A stretch of DNA of 64,000 nucleotides from an uncultured Bacteroidota bacterium (GTDB lineage: Bacteria; Bacteroidota; Bacteroidia; Bacteroidales; UBA932): positions 1-64,000 of the forward strand of contig CALGSW010000010.1 in the NCBI GenBank assembly GCA_937901965.1, in the 5' to 3' direction. Below are positions 33,183-43,484 of this stretch, piece by piece; within the stretch, counting starts at the first letter, position 1, and each line of letters opens with the position of its first letter. The notes beneath the pieces were generated by a model, which searched no databases, was not told the origin of the DNA, and saw only the letters and a program-made list of their open reading frames with translations. Made by a program: the position numbers and the translations under genes.

Positions 33183-35900
33183 CTATTTGTAATCCTTGAT
33201 AGCGGCCTGTGCAGCAGCAAGTCTTGCAATAGGAACCCTGAATGGTGAGCATGAAACATAGTTCATTCCAATTTTATGACAGAATTCAACAGATTCCGGA
33301 TCACCTCCGTGTTCTCCGCATATTCCTATCTTAAGTTTTGGATTTGTGTTTCTTCCACCTTTTATTCCCATGTCAACAAGTTTGCCTACAGATGACTGAT
33401 CAAGAGTCTGGAATGGGTCTGCTGCCAGAATCTTTTGTCCCAGATATCCTCCCATAAATGCTCCAATGTCATCTCTTGAGAAGCCGAATGTCATCTGAGT
33501 CAAGTCATTTGTACCGAATGAGAAGAATTGAGCAGTTTTGGCCATCTCATCAGCTAGAAGAGCTGCTCTAGGGATTTCAATCATTGTACCATACAGATAT
33601 GATATTTTAAGTCCCGATTGTCTCTCCACTTCTGCGTGTACTTTATCGCAAATAACCTTCTGGTGATCTAGCTCTTTAACTGTAACAGTTACCGGAACCA
33701 TTATCTCAGGTTGAGGGTTAAAGCCCTCTTTCATAAGTTCGGCAGTTGCTTCAAAAATTGCTCTGAACTGAACCTCTGAAATCTCCGGATATGTAATACC
33801 AAGACGAACACCTCTGTGACCCATCATTGGGTTTACTTCGTGGAGTGACTCTCCTCTCTTTTTGATCTCCTCAACGGTGATGCCTAACTCTTTGGCAAGT
33901 TCAGCCTGCTTATCTGCAGTTTGCGGAACAAATTCGTGGAGTGGCGGGTCAAGAAGTCTGAATGTTACAGGTTTACCATCCATAACCTTCATTGTACCTT
34001 TAACAGCAGCCTTTACATATGGCTCCAGTTCAGCAAGAGCTGCCTTACGCTCATCAATATTCTTTGCAAGAATCATCTTGCGAAGTTTTGAAAGTGGAGC
34101 TTCTGAGTTCAGACCGTAGAACATATGCTCAATTCTGAAAAGACCAATTCCCTCTGCACCAAAATTGATTGCGTTCTGTGCATCTTCAGGTGTATCTGCA
34201 TTGGTTCTTACACCCAGTACTCTGTATTTATCCACGATATTCATATACTCTACAAAACGCGGATTTTCTGTAGCACTCATAGTCTCAATCTTCTGATCAT
34301 ACACGAATCCTTTAGATCCGTTAAGACTGAATACATCACCCTCTTTATATGTTTTACCTGCAATGGTAAGGGTCCTTTTATGAAGGTCAATATGAAGCTG
34401 GTCGCAACCTACGATACAGCATTTACCCCAGCCGCGGGCAACAAGTGCAGCATGTGAAGTCATTCCTCCACGTGCAGTAAGGAGACCGTCAGCAGCTCTC
34501 ATTCCCTCAACATCCTCCGGGTTTGTCTCTTCGCGAACAAGTATAACCTTTTTACCTGCTGCAGCCCATTCAACAGCCTCTTCTGCTGTGAATACAATTT
34601 GTCCAACTGAACCACCGGGACCTGCAGGCAGACCTCTGGCAATGACTGTTGCTTTTTTCTCAGATGATGGATCAAGTATAGGGTGAAGAAGCTCATCAAG
34701 CTGAGCCGGAGCAACCCTCATTACTGCGGTCTTTTCATCAATAAGACCTTCATGAAGCATATCCATAGCCATATTAAGGGCTGCAAGACCTGTTCTCTTG
34801 CCCACACGGCACTGTAGCATCCAAAGTTTACCGTCCTGGATAGTGAACTCAATGTCCTGCATATCCTTGAAGTGTTTCTGGAGGCTTAACTGAATTGTGT
34901 CAAGCTCTTTGTAAACAACAGGCATTCCTGTTTCAAGGGACTGAAGGTGCTTGTTTTGATCATTTTTAGTGGATTCGTTAAGTGGATTAGGAGTGCGGAT
35001 ACCTGCTACCACATCTTCTCCCTGAGCATTAATAAGCCACTCACCGTAAAATTTGTTTTCACCTGTAGCGGGATTTCTTGAGAAAGCCACTCCGGTTGCC
35101 GAGTTATCACCCATGTTGCCGAATACCATAGCCTGTACGTTTACAGCAGTTCCCCACTCGTCAGGAATATTTTCAATTCTTCTGTATGAGATAGCTCTTT
35201 TACCATTCCATGATTTGAAAACGGCACCAATACCACCCCATAGCTGCTCGTATGCATTATCAGGAAATGGTTTTCCAAGAACTTCAACAACTCTCCCCTT
35301 AAACGCTTCGCAAAGTTGAACAAGATCCTCTTCTGTAAGATCTGTATCGCTCTTGTAGCCTTTCTTTGCTTTTACGTCATGAAGCATTCTGTCAAGCTGA
35401 ACACGGATTCCTTTACCCTCTTCAGGCTCAAGACCCTCTGCTTTCTCCATAACTACATCCGAGTACATCATAATAAGACGGCGATATGCGTCATAAACGA
35501 ATCTCGGATTTCCGGTTTTCTTAATTAGACCCGGAATTGTATCAGAGCACAGACCAATGTTAAGAACTGTCTCCATCATGCCGGGCATTGAGCTTCTTGC
35601 ACCTGAGCGGCATGAGATAAGCAGCGGATTCTCCTTGTCACCGAATTTCATCTCCATCACTGCTTCAGTTTTTGCCAAAGCATCGTCAACCTCTTTTTTC
35701 AGTTCAGCAGGGAACTGCATGTTGTTCTTGTAAAACTCAACACAAGTCTCTGTGGTGATTGTGAAACCTGCAGGAACCGGAATGCCCAGCTTGCACATTT
35801 CAGCGAGGTTTGCTCCCTTGCCACCTAACAGATTCTTCATTGAGCCGTCTCCTTCAGCATCCTTGCCTCCGAAAAAATAAACTCTTTTTAAATCAGACAT
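33183..35900 (-). CDS. ppdK: Pyruvate, phosphate dikinase
   Basis: A 905-residue enzyme that interconverts PEP, AMP and PPi with pyruvate, ATP and Pi. The nucleotide-binding domain begins GGKGANLAEM, the central phosphohistidine domain has GGMTSHAALVARG, and the PEP-binding domain ends with GICGEHGGDP holding the catalytic Cys. Length matches the family. In anaerobic Bacteroidota it saves energy in glycolysis or makes PEP. A -7 element lies upstream and a strong terminator downstream, so it is probably monocistronic. Confidence 0.97.
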   Translation of the reverse strand: MSDLKRVYFFGGKDAEGDGSMKNLLGGKGANLAEMCKLGIPVPAGFTITTETCVEFYKNNMQFPAELKKEVDDALAKTEAVMEMKFGDKENPLLISCRSGARSSMPGMMETVLNIGLCSDTIPGLIKKTGNPRFVYDAYRRLIMMYSDVVMEKAEGLEPEEGKGIRVQLDRMLHDVKAKKGYKSDTDLTEEDLVQLCEAFKGRVVEVLGKPFPDNAYEQLWGGIGAVFKSWNGKRAISYRRIENIPDEWGTAVNVQAMVFGNMGDNSATGVAFSRNPATGENKFYGEWLINAQGEDVVAGIRTPNPLNESTKNDQNKHLQSLETGMPVVYKELDTIQLSLQKHFKDMQDIEFTIQDGKLWMLQCRVGKRTGLAALNMAMDMLHEGLIDEKTAVMRVAPAQLDELLHPILDPSSEKKATVIARGLPAGPGGSVGQIVFTAEEAVEWAAAGKKVILVREETNPEDVEGMRAADGLLTARGGMTSHAALVARGWGKCCIVGCDQLHIDLHKRTLTIAGKTYKEGDVFSLNGSKGFVYDQKIETMSATENPRFVEYMNIVDKYRVLGVRTNADTPEDAQNAINFGAEGIGLFRIEHMFYGLNSEAPLSKLRKMILAKNIDERKAALAELEPYVKAAVKGTMKVMDGKPVTFRLLDPPLHEFVPQTADKQAELAKELGITVEEIKKRGESLHEVNPMMGHRGVRLGITYPEISEVQFRAIFEATAELMKEGFNPQPEIMVPVTVTVKELDHQKVICDKVHAEVERQSGLKISYLYGTMIEIPRAALLADEMAKTAQFFSFGTNDLTQMTFGFSRDDIGAFMGGYLGQKILAADPFQTLDQSSVGKLVDMGIKGGRNTNPKLKIGICGEHGGDPESVEFCHKIGMNYVSCSPFRVPIARLAAAQAAIKDYK

Positions 35901-35935
35901 ATTTATAATTATTTGGGTTATTTACAAATGGGGTG

Positions 35936-35943
35936 CAAATATA
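35936..35943 (-). promoter_or_regulatory. ppdK -7 promoter element
   Basis: The minus strand reads TATATTTG, matching TAnnTTTG, 35 bases before the ppdK ATG. Confidence 0.65.
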
Positions 35944-35954
35944 ACAAAAAATCC

Positions 35955-37295
35955 TTACAAAAGCTTGCCCGCAAGCTCCGATAGGGCACTACGCTCACCC
36001 TTTGTCAGATTAACGTGACAGAAGAGCTCCTGACCATACATTTTTTCACTCAGGTGTGTTAATCCATTTGAGTGAATATCAAGATATGGTGAGTCAATCT
36101 GGTGGATGTCGCCTGTAAATACCAGCTTTGATCCCTCTCCTGCTCTTGTGATAATGGTCTTGATTTCGTGAGGTGTCAGATTCTGTGCCTCGTCAACAAT
36201 GAAGAAAACATTTGATAAACTTCTGCCACGAATGTATGCCAAAGGTGAAATCATCAGCTTTTCTGTTCTAAGCATCTCTTCAATCCTTACGACCTCTTTG
36301 CTGGTATCCCTGAATGAATTTTTAATAACACTTAAGTTGTCAAACAACGGTAACATAAAGGGGCCAAGTTTCTCTTTTATATCTCCCGGTAAAAATCCCA
36401 TATCCTGATTTTGCAGCGGAATTACTGGTCTGGATAGAAGAATCTGATCGAATTCCTGCTCCTGTGCAATTGCAGCTGCAAGCGCAAGCAGGGTTTTACC
36501 TGTGCCTGCCATTCCTGTAAGAGACACAAGCTTAATGTCCGGATTAAGCAGAGCGTCTAGGGCAAAAGACTGTTCGTCATTGCGTGGTTCAATTCCATAT
36601 GCCTTTGTCTTCTTAATTCCTATAAGAGATTCGCTTATTGAACTGTATCTTGCCAAAACGGGATGAGAACCCTCCTCCCTCTCAATCTTAAATAGCTGAT
36701 TTGGAAGTGCTGCCTTCAGTTTAAAATCTTTCAGCGAGGCTCCTCCACCATAGAATAGTTTGTCTACAGCTGTTTGTGATAAATCTTTAATAGTGATAAC
36801 CTCTTTATGAATACTGGCAACCTGTTCTTCGGTGACTTTATCGGTAAGATAGTCTTCTGCCATAATTCTGAGGGCTTTTGCCTTCATTCTCAGATTTATG
36901 TCTTTTGTGACAAGTACTACAATTCTGTCTGGATTATTCTCTTTTATCCATTGTGTTGTTGCAATAATTCTGTGGTCAGGAGTATCATCAAAAAATGATT
37001 CAGCCATTTGTTCACTGAATGGATGACCTAACTCAATTTTAATGAGTCCTCTCCCTTTCCCAATTCTCACGCCCTTGTCAAATAATTGGTTGTCAGTGAT
37101 TTTGTCCATCTCTCTCACAAATTCGCGGGCGTTGTAATTTATAGTATCATTGCCCTTTTTGAACTTATCCAGCTCCTCAATGACAGTTATTGGTATAACA
37201 ATGTCATTTTCCTGAAAATTGTGAATGGACTTGAAATCATGCAGAATAACATTAGTATCCAGCACGAAAATCTTTGGCTGTTTAATCTTTTTCAT
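35955..37295 (-). CDS. PIN-PhoH ATPase
   Basis: A 446-residue protein with an N-terminal PIN nuclease domain (about 8-140, starting VLDTNVILHD with acidic metal ligands) and a C-terminal PhoH ATPase (Walker A GMAGTGKTLLA, Walker B VFFIVDEAQN). PhoH-PIN fusions, known as PhoH2 or YlaK type, unwind and cut RNA in some species. Cytosolic. It starts 1 base after the purL stop and probably shares its mRNA. Confidence 0.87.
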   Translation of the reverse strand: MKKIKQPKIFVLDTNVILHDFKSIHNFQENDIVIPITVIEELDKFKKGNDTINYNAREFVREMDKITDNQLFDKGVRIGKGRGLIKIELGHPFSEQMAESFFDDTPDHRIIATTQWIKENNPDRIVVLVTKDINLRMKAKALRIMAEDYLTDKVTEEQVASIHKEVITIKDLSQTAVDKLFYGGGASLKDFKLKAALPNQLFKIEREEGSHPVLARYSSISESLIGIKKTKAYGIEPRNDEQSFALDALLNPDIKLVSLTGMAGTGKTLLALAAAIAQEQEFDQILLSRPVIPLQNQDMGFLPGDIKEKLGPFMLPLFDNLSVIKNSFRDTSKEVVRIEEMLRTEKLMISPLAYIRGRSLSNVFFIVDEAQNLTPHEIKTIITRAGEGSKLVFTGDIHQIDSPYLDIHSNGLTHLSEKMYGQELFCHVNLTKGERSALSELAGKLL

Positions 37296-37296
37296 T

Positions 37297-40200
37297 TTAG
37301 TGATTTTTTTGTTCTATCCACTTTCTTGCGTTAACGAACATTTCAAACCAAGGGGTAACCTCTTCAAATAATCTTTCAGAGGGGTAATGTGCCCAGTTGT
37401 GAGGATGTATACACCTTTCAGGGTGAGGCATCATTGCAAGATGTCTTCCGTCAATGCTGCATACTCCGGCAATCCCTTCCGGAGATCCGTTGGGATTTGC
37501 AGGGTATTCTTCATAACTGTAGCGAAGAGCTGTTTTAAAATTCTCTTTTCCATTAGGGAATGAGAATTTACCCTCTCCATGAGCTACCCAGATACCAAGA
37601 GACCTCTTTTCAAGCGACTTGAGCATAATGGACGGAGAATCTTCAATTGTCACACCCACGAATGCACTCTCGTATTTGTGAGAGTCATTATGAAGCATCT
37701 TTGGAGATTTTTCTCTATCATCAGGAGTTATCAGGCCGAGCTCTGCCATGAGCTGACATCCGTTGCAAACGCCAAGGCTTAAAGTGTCCGGCCTTTTGTA
37801 AAAATTATCTATGGCCTCTTTAGCTTTGGAGTTATAGAGGAATGCTCCTGCCCAACCCTTTGCTGAGCCCAGAGTATCTGCATTTGAAAAACCGCCTACA
37901 AAGACCGCAATACTTATATCTTTCAGATTTTCTCTTCCTGAAATAAGATCTGTCATATGTACATCTTTTACTCTGAATCCTGCTTTGTATAGCGCAAATG
38001 CCATCTCCCTGTCTCCGTTTGACCCCTTTTCTCTTATAATTGCAGCAACAGGAGCACCTTCGCCGGTGTTGTCAGGAATTTTATAACTATTCAGTTTACC
38101 GGTGAAATGTTCAGGAAAATCAAATTTTACAGGCTGTTTGCTAAAGTTATTGAATCTTTGTTCTGCAAGTGCTTCACCAGTTTGTCTTATATCGTGCAGG
38201 TAGGATGTTTTCATCCAGATATTTCTCATTTCATCAATATCAAAAATCTCTGTCTGCTTGTTAAGAACAACCGTTCCGGTTCTCTCCTTACACCATTTTC
38301 CAATATTGTATACAAGAACATTATTCTTGTCTGAAATCTCTTCAATCCTTATTAAATCATTGTCTCTTATCTGAACCAAAACACCAGGCATCTCTGAGAA
38401 TAATATTTTTACAAAATCTTTTTCTCCGGTACAATTTAAGTTAACATTAAAGCCTCCGTCAACGTTTGCAAATGACATTTCTAACAATGCAGTAATCATC
38501 CCTCCTGATGAAATATCATGACCTGCCAAAAGGAGTCTCTGTGAAACAAGTTCCTGAACAGTGCTGAAACATTTGGCAAAATACTCAGCATCCTTGATAT
38601 CCGGTGAAGAGTTGCCCAATTGGCCTGTAACCTGAGCAAGTGCCGATCCTCCCAGTTCAAAATATCTGTCATTTAGTGTGCCGAACGGTATAAAAATTAT
38701 TGAAGAGTCTCTCTCTTTTGCAAATACCGGTTTTACTGTGTTACGTATATCAACTGATTCGGCGACAGCAGATATTATTACAGTACCAGGAGAAATAACC
38801 CTTTCGCCGTCTGGGTACTTTTGTGTCATTGAGAGTGAATCTTTACCTGTAGGTATATTAATCCCAAGTTCTATAGAGAAATCACTTGCAGCTTTAACTG
38901 CCCTGTACAGGCGGGCGTCCTCACCCTGATTTCTGCATGGCCACATCCAGTTCGCGGAAAGTGATACACCTTTAATACCTTGTTCAAGCGGTGTCCATAC
39001 TATATTGGTCAATGCTTCAGCTATTGCCAGTCTGCTTCCTGCTGCGGAATCAATAATTGCAGCTGCAGGGGCATGACCTATCGAAGTTGCTATCCCTCTA
39101 TAGTCCATATATCCTATAGCTGTAACACCCAGATTATTAAGTGGAAGCTGAATTTCGCCGGCTGTCTGCTGCAGAGCTATTAATCCGCTGACAGATCTGT
39201 CAACCTTGTTTGTAAGCCAGTCCTTAGATGATACAGATTCAATCTGCAGCACTTGCCCGGTATAGTATTGAATCTCTTCAGGGTCGTATTCAAGCGGATC
39301 AAGCCGTTCCTTGATCTCGGTATCTTCCATAATTGTTTTAGGAGTAGAGCCAAGCAGATCTTTTACCTCAAGGTCAAATGGTTTTTCCCCGGTCTTTGAG
39401 TTTACAAATGTGAAGTTATTATTCCCGGTAGCCTCGCCTGCTACATACATAGGAGCTCTCTCTCTATCTGCCACTCTTCTTGCTAATTCAACATCCTTCT
39501 CCTTCATTATCATCCCCATGCGCTCCTGAGATTCATTTCCGATTATCTCCTTTGCAGACAGGGTGGGATCACCTAAAGGAAGGTTATCAATGTAAATATC
39601 TCCACCGGTCTCTTCAACAAGTTCAGAAAGAGAATTCAGGTGTCCTCCGGCTCCATGGTCGTGTACTGAAACAATAGGGTTTGAGGAGGTCTCTGTAAGT
39701 CCTCTCAGAGCATTATATACTCTTTTTTGCATTTCAGGATTTGAGCGCTGAACAGCGTTAAGTTCAATGCTGTTTTCAAATTCACCTGTAGCAACAGAAG
39801 ATACGGCGCCTCCTCCCATGCCTATTCTATAGTTGTCTCCTCCCATTACAACCACCTTATCACCCTTTTGGGGAGAGTATTTAAGTGCATACTCCTTTTT
39901 TGCAAAACCGATACCTCCGGCAAGCATTATAACTTTATCATACCCATATTGGTTCCACCCCTCTCTGTGCTCGTATGTAAGCAAACTGCCACAAATAAGT
40001 GCCTGGCCGAATTTATTTCCAAAATCACTGGCTCCGTTTGATGCCTTTGTGAGTATCTCTTGAGGAGATTGATACAACCACTCTCTTTCAGGAGTATTCT
40101 CCCAGTCACGGCCCTCTGTATCCAGTCTTGGATATGAGGTCATGTAAACAGCAGTTCCGGCAATAGGGTATGACCCTCTCCCTCCGGCCATACGGTCTCT

Positions 40201-41010
40201 TATCTCCCCTCCGGAACCGGTAGCAGCACCGTTAAAGGGCTCTACTGTTGTTGGAAAATTGTGAGTCTCGGCCTTAAGGGAGATTACTGTCTCCTCCTCT
40301 TTGGTGCTGAAGAAATCTGGCTTATCCGGCGACTCCGGATGGAATAACTTAACCTTTGGCCCCTCAAGAAATGCACAGTTATCTTTATATGCAGAAACTA
40401 TCCTGTTTGGATTCTCTATTGAAGTCCGTTTAATCATTTGAAAAAGGCTGGACTCCATCTCAACCCCATTGATTATAAATCTTCCGTTAAATATCTTGTG
40501 TCTGCAGTGCTCTGAATTTACCTGTGAGAATCCGAATATCTCGCTGTCAGTTAACTCTCTTCCAAGTTTTGCAGATAGGTTTTTAAGATATTCAATCTCT
40601 TCCGGATTGAGCGCAAGGCCCTCTTTTTCATTATATTCATTTATGTCGTCAACAATTATCACCTCCTCAGGTTTATGATTTATTGTGAAAATCTCCTGGT
40701 CAAGTCCATGATATATTCTTTGCAACATTTTGTCATATACAATCTCATCCTCACTGTTAAAAGGAATGAACTCCTCAATCCTTTTTATACCTGAAATGTT
40801 CATATTCTGAGTAATCTCAACTGCGGTTGTACTCCAGGGGGTAATCATCTCTCTTCTTGGACCTGCAAACAGACCGGCGATAGTTTTATCTTCAATAAGA
40901 GTGGCTTCTCCCAGCAGCCATTTGAGTGCAGCTATTTTATTGCTGATTATCTCCTTTTCAGTTGCAACTGCAACCACTGTGTTTTGATTTGTTCTGAAGA
41001 ATAGAATCAT
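37297..41010 (-). CDS. purL: Phosphoribosylformylglycinamidine synthase (single-chain PurL)
   Basis: A 1237-residue enzyme for step 4 of purine synthesis, turning FGAR, glutamine and ATP into FGAM. It is the large form with N-terminal PurS-like, two AIRS-like and C-terminal glutaminase domains. Visible landmarks: ETHNFPTTVEPFNGAATG, GVCNGCQLMAELG with the nucleophilic Cys, and MMPHPER near the end. The ATG at 41010 gives the standard N-terminus (MILFFRTNQN); an upstream extension to 41082 lacks family sequence. phoH follows after 1 base. Confidence 0.95.
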   Translation of the reverse strand: MILFFRTNQNTVVAVATEKEIISNKIAALKWLLGEATLIEDKTIAGLFAGPRREMITPWSTTAVEITQNMNISGIKRIEEFIPFNSEDEIVYDKMLQRIYHGLDQEIFTINHKPEEVIIVDDINEYNEKEGLALNPEEIEYLKNLSAKLGRELTDSEIFGFSQVNSEHCRHKIFNGRFIINGVEMESSLFQMIKRTSIENPNRIVSAYKDNCAFLEGPKVKLFHPESPDKPDFFSTKEEETVISLKAETHNFPTTVEPFNGAATGSGGEIRDRMAGGRGSYPIAGTAVYMTSYPRLDTEGRDWENTPEREWLYQSPQEILTKASNGASDFGNKFGQALICGSLLTYEHREGWNQYGYDKVIMLAGGIGFAKKEYALKYSPQKGDKVVVMGGDNYRIGMGGGAVSSVATGEFENSIELNAVQRSNPEMQKRVYNALRGLTETSSNPIVSVHDHGAGGHLNSLSELVEETGGDIYIDNLPLGDPTLSAKEIIGNESQERMGMIMKEKDVELARRVADRERAPMYVAGEATGNNNFTFVNSKTGEKPFDLEVKDLLGSTPKTIMEDTEIKERLDPLEYDPEEIQYYTGQVLQIESVSSKDWLTNKVDRSVSGLIALQQTAGEIQLPLNNLGVTAIGYMDYRGIATSIGHAPAAAIIDSAAGSRLAIAEALTNIVWTPLEQGIKGVSLSANWMWPCRNQGEDARLYRAVKAASDFSIELGINIPTGKDSLSMTQKYPDGERVISPGTVIISAVAESVDIRNTVKPVFAKERDSSIIFIPFGTLNDRYFELGGSALAQVTGQLGNSSPDIKDAEYFAKCFSTVQELVSQRLLLAGHDISSGGMITALLEMSFANVDGGFNVNLNCTGEKDFVKILFSEMPGVLVQIRDNDLIRIEEISDKNNVLVYNIGKWCKERTGTVVLNKQTEIFDIDEMRNIWMKTSYLHDIRQTGEALAEQRFNNFSKQPVKFDFPEHFTGKLNSYKIPDNTGEGAPVAAIIREKGSNGDREMAFALYKAGFRVKDVHMTDLISGRENLKDISIAVFVGGFSNADTLGSAKGWAGAFLYNSKAKEAIDNFYKRPDTLSLGVCNGCQLMAELGLITPDDREKSPKMLHNDSHKYESAFVGVTIEDSPSIMLKSLEKRSLGIWVAHGEGKFSFPNGKENFKTALRYSYEEYPANPNGSPEGIAGVCSIDGRHLAMMPHPERCIHPHNWAHYPSERLFEEVTPWFEMFVNARKWIEQKNH

Positions 41011-41111
41011 GTGATAATTTATGATAGATATTGAGGCCATAAAATTACTGCTTTTTACCCAATGTGTAAAAAATATGACCATTTTTGCAATAATTTAATT
41101 AATGTTAATGT

Positions 41112-42413
41112 ATGGTAGATCTGAATAAATATAATAAAGAGATTGAATGGATTTTCAATAGGTTCCCTTCATATCAGAGAGTTGGAAACCGTGCATTCAA
41201 ACCCGGACTTGAATCTATGATTGAGTTTGACAAACTGCTTGGTTCACCTCATAAAAAATTCATGACAGTTCATGTAGCAGGAACAAATGGAAAGGGATCT
41301 GTTTCACATATGCTTGCATCTGTTTTTGCCTCAGCAGGGCTGAAAACCGGCCTCTACACCTCTCCTCACCTTATTGATTTCAGAGAGAGAATCAGAATAA
41401 ACGGAGAAATGATTTCTAAAGAGGAGGTTCTTGAATTTATTGAAAAGAGGAGGGAGTTCATGATAGAACATGAAACCTCATTTTTTGAAATAACAACAGC
41501 AATGGCATTTGACCACTTTGCAAGAAATAGTGTTGATATTGCTGTAATTGAAACCGGGCTGGGAGGAAGATTAGACTCAACAAATATTATTACTCCAGAG
41601 TTGAGTATTATAACAAACATTGCAATGGATCACTGTGAATACCTTGGATACACTCTTCCTGAGATTGCTTTTGAAAAAGGAGGGATAATAAAAGACGGTG
41701 TACCGGTAGTAGTGGGAGAGGTTTTAAATAATACAAGACCGATATTTGATAAAATTTCCGTTGAGCGGGGCTCCCCGCTTACATATGCTCAGGAGTCCAG
41801 ATTCAAAGATGTTATGCCTTCAGACTATGAGGTTGATTTAAAAGGGGATTATCAAATCCATAATATCAGAACAGTACTCGCAGCTCTTAATGTTATAGGC
41901 CACAATCATAAGTTTACAATGTTGTGCGGATCAGGATGGAATGACCTGAGTATAAGAGAGGGTATTAAGAATGCGGCAAAAAATACCGGACTAAGGGGCA
42001 GATGGGAGAAACTGTTTGAAACTCCAGAAGTAATTTGTGATACAGGACATAATGCGAATGGACTGAGGATAGTCTTTGCTCAGTTGAGAAAGAAAAAATT
42101 CAACAGACTTATTATCCTCCTCGGATTCGTTGCCGAGAAAGATCTTGAAAAGATATTCGGCTATATGCCAAGAAATGCATACTATTTATTCGCACAGGCC
42201 TCCACAGAGAGAGCTCTGGATTCTGAAAAATTGACTCAAAGATGTAAAAACCTTGGGTTTCAAGGTGAATCACATCCTAGTGTTGAATCGGCTTTAATGA
42301 AGTATAAAGCTATTTACAGGGATGGCGACTTGCTCTTTATTGGAGGCTCCACCTTTATTGTGGCAGATGCAATATTTTTTTTAGAAAATAATATTGATTT
42401 TTTTGCAAAATAA
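41112..42413 (+). CDS. folC: Folylpolyglutamate/dihydrofolate synthase
   Basis: A 433-residue Mur-ligase-family enzyme that adds glutamate to dihydropteroate and folates. The P-loop GTNGKGSVSHML is at about 56-67, followed by TSPHLIDFRERI and the metal/ATP motif ITNIAMDHCEYLG. Length matches FolC. It is divergent from purL, with a 101-base gap in which CATTTTTG resembles but does not fully match the -7 consensus. Its stop is followed by the tRNA-Val promoter. Confidence 0.93.
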   Translation: MVDLNKYNKEIEWIFNRFPSYQRVGNRAFKPGLESMIEFDKLLGSPHKKFMTVHVAGTNGKGSVSHMLASVFASAGLKTGLYTSPHLIDFRERIRINGEMISKEEVLEFIEKRREFMIEHETSFFEITTAMAFDHFARNSVDIAVIETGLGGRLDSTNIITPELSIITNIAMDHCEYLGYTLPEIAFEKGGIIKDGVPVVVGEVLNNTRPIFDKISVERGSPLTYAQESRFKDVMPSDYEVDLKGDYQIHNIRTVLAALNVIGHNHKFTMLCGSGWNDLSIREGIKNAAKNTGLRGRWEKLFETPEVICDTGHNANGLRIVFAQLRKKKFNRLIILLGFVAEKDLEKIFGYMPRNAYYLFAQASTERALDSEKLTQRCKNLGFQGESHPSVESALMKYKAIYRDGDLLFIGGSTFIVADAIFFLENNIDFFAK

Positions 42414-42424
42414 AAAAATGGGTA

Positions 42425-42432
42425 TATCTTTG
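42425..42432 (+). promoter_or_regulatory. tRNA-Val -7 promoter element
   Basis: TATCTTTG matches TAnnTTTG, 32 bases before the mature tRNA start. Confidence 0.65.
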
Positions 42433-42464
42433 CACTCCCAAACGAAAAGAATGGGGCTTCAAAA

Positions 42465-42539
42465 GGGAGCATAGCTCAGTTGGTTTAGAGCATCTGCCTT
42501 ACAAGCAGAGGGTCGGGGGTTCGACTCCCTCTGCTCCCA
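42465..42539 (+). tRNA. tRNA-Val (anticodon TAC)
   Basis: Acceptor GGGAGCA pairs with TGCTCCC; D stem GCTC/GAGC; anticodon stem TCTGC/GCAGA with loop CTTACAA, giving anticodon TAC (42500-42502); T loop TTCGACT; discriminator A. CCA is not encoded. Confidence 0.96.
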
Positions 42540-42544
42540 CAGAA

Positions 42545-42573
42545 AGAGTGTCAGAAATGGCACTCTTTTTTTT
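42545..42573 (+). terminator. Terminator after tRNA-Val
   Basis: AGAGTG (42545-42550) and CACTCT (42561-42566) form a stem followed by a run of T. Confidence 0.75.
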
Positions 42574-42597
42574 ATTTTTATTTCTTTCTCTTTTTTC

Positions 42598-42605
42598 TAA
42601 ATTTG
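42598..42605 (+). promoter_or_regulatory. -7 promoter element of the aldo/keto reductase gene
   Basis: TAAATTTG matches TAnnTTTG, 22 bases before the ATG at 42628. It supports that start over an ATG-like frame beginning at 42607. Confidence 0.65.
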
Positions 42606-42627
42606 TTTGTTACTAAAAATTAAAGCT

Positions 42628-43449
42628 ATGTCAATATTAGAAAATCATTACACATTGTATAACGGAGTTAAAATTCCAAAAATTGGTTTTGGAACCTGGC
42701 AGATTCCTAATAATATTGCAATTGCTTCTGTCTCATATGCAATTAAAGCCGGATACAGGCATATAGACACGGCACTGGCTTATAATAATGAAAAAGGAGT
42801 GGGAGAGGGTATTCGCAGAGCAGAAGTTAAGCGGGAGGATATTTTTATCACCTCTAAGCTGCCGGCGGAAATTAAAGGTTATGATGAGGCGTTGTACTCT
42901 TTTGACAAAACCATCGCCAATCTTGGAACAGATGTGCTAGATCTCTACCTTATTCATGCTCCATGGCCATGGACTGAGATTGGAAAGGATTGTACAAAGG
43001 AGAATATCCAGTCATGGAAGGCCTTTGAGAGGATATACAAAGAGGGGAGAGTGAGGGCTATTGGTGTATCAAATTTTTCAGTAGCTGATCTGAAGTCAAT
43101 TGAAGATAACTCTGAGATACTACCAATGGCAAACCAAATTGCTTTCTATGCAGGCAGAACTCAGGATGAAATTGTTAACTATTGTAATCCAAAGGGAATT
43201 TTAATTGAGGCATACTCTCCACTGGCAACAGGCAGAGCCCTTAAAGATCCAATGCTTAACGAGATTGCAAAAAGATACGGAGTATCTGTGGCCCAGTTAC
43301 TCATTCGTTTTACTCTTCAAAGAGGTACGTTACCTTTGCCAAAATCTGTAACTAAAGAGAGAATAGTTGAAAATTCAAAGGTTGACCACTTCATTATAAC
43401 TGATGATGATATGGACAGACTAAACAGTGTAAAGAGCGAATACAGGTAA
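42628..43449 (+). CDS. Aldo/keto reductase
   Basis: A 273-residue TIM-barrel NADPH-dependent oxidoreductase. The catalytic set is visible as Asp in IDTALAY, the Tyr of that block, Lys in TSKLP and His in LIHAPWPW. GFGTWQIPN and the PLPKSVTKERIVEN cofactor segment are typical of the AKR5-like prokaryotic group (2,5-diketogluconate reductase type). The true substrate is unknown. It has its own promoter and is monocistronic. Confidence 0.88.
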   Translation: MSILENHYTLYNGVKIPKIGFGTWQIPNNIAIASVSYAIKAGYRHIDTALAYNNEKGVGEGIRRAEVKREDIFITSKLPAEIKGYDEALYSFDKTIANLGTDVLDLYLIHAPWPWTEIGKDCTKENIQSWKAFERIYKEGRVRAIGVSNFSVADLKSIEDNSEILPMANQIAFYAGRTQDEIVNYCNPKGILIEAYSPLATGRALKDPMLNEIAKRYGVSVAQLLIRFTLQRGTLPLPKSVTKERIVENSKVDHFIITDDDMDRLNSVKSEYR

Positions 43450-43484
43450 TAACAATATCTTTTTTTTATTTTTGCAAAACCTTT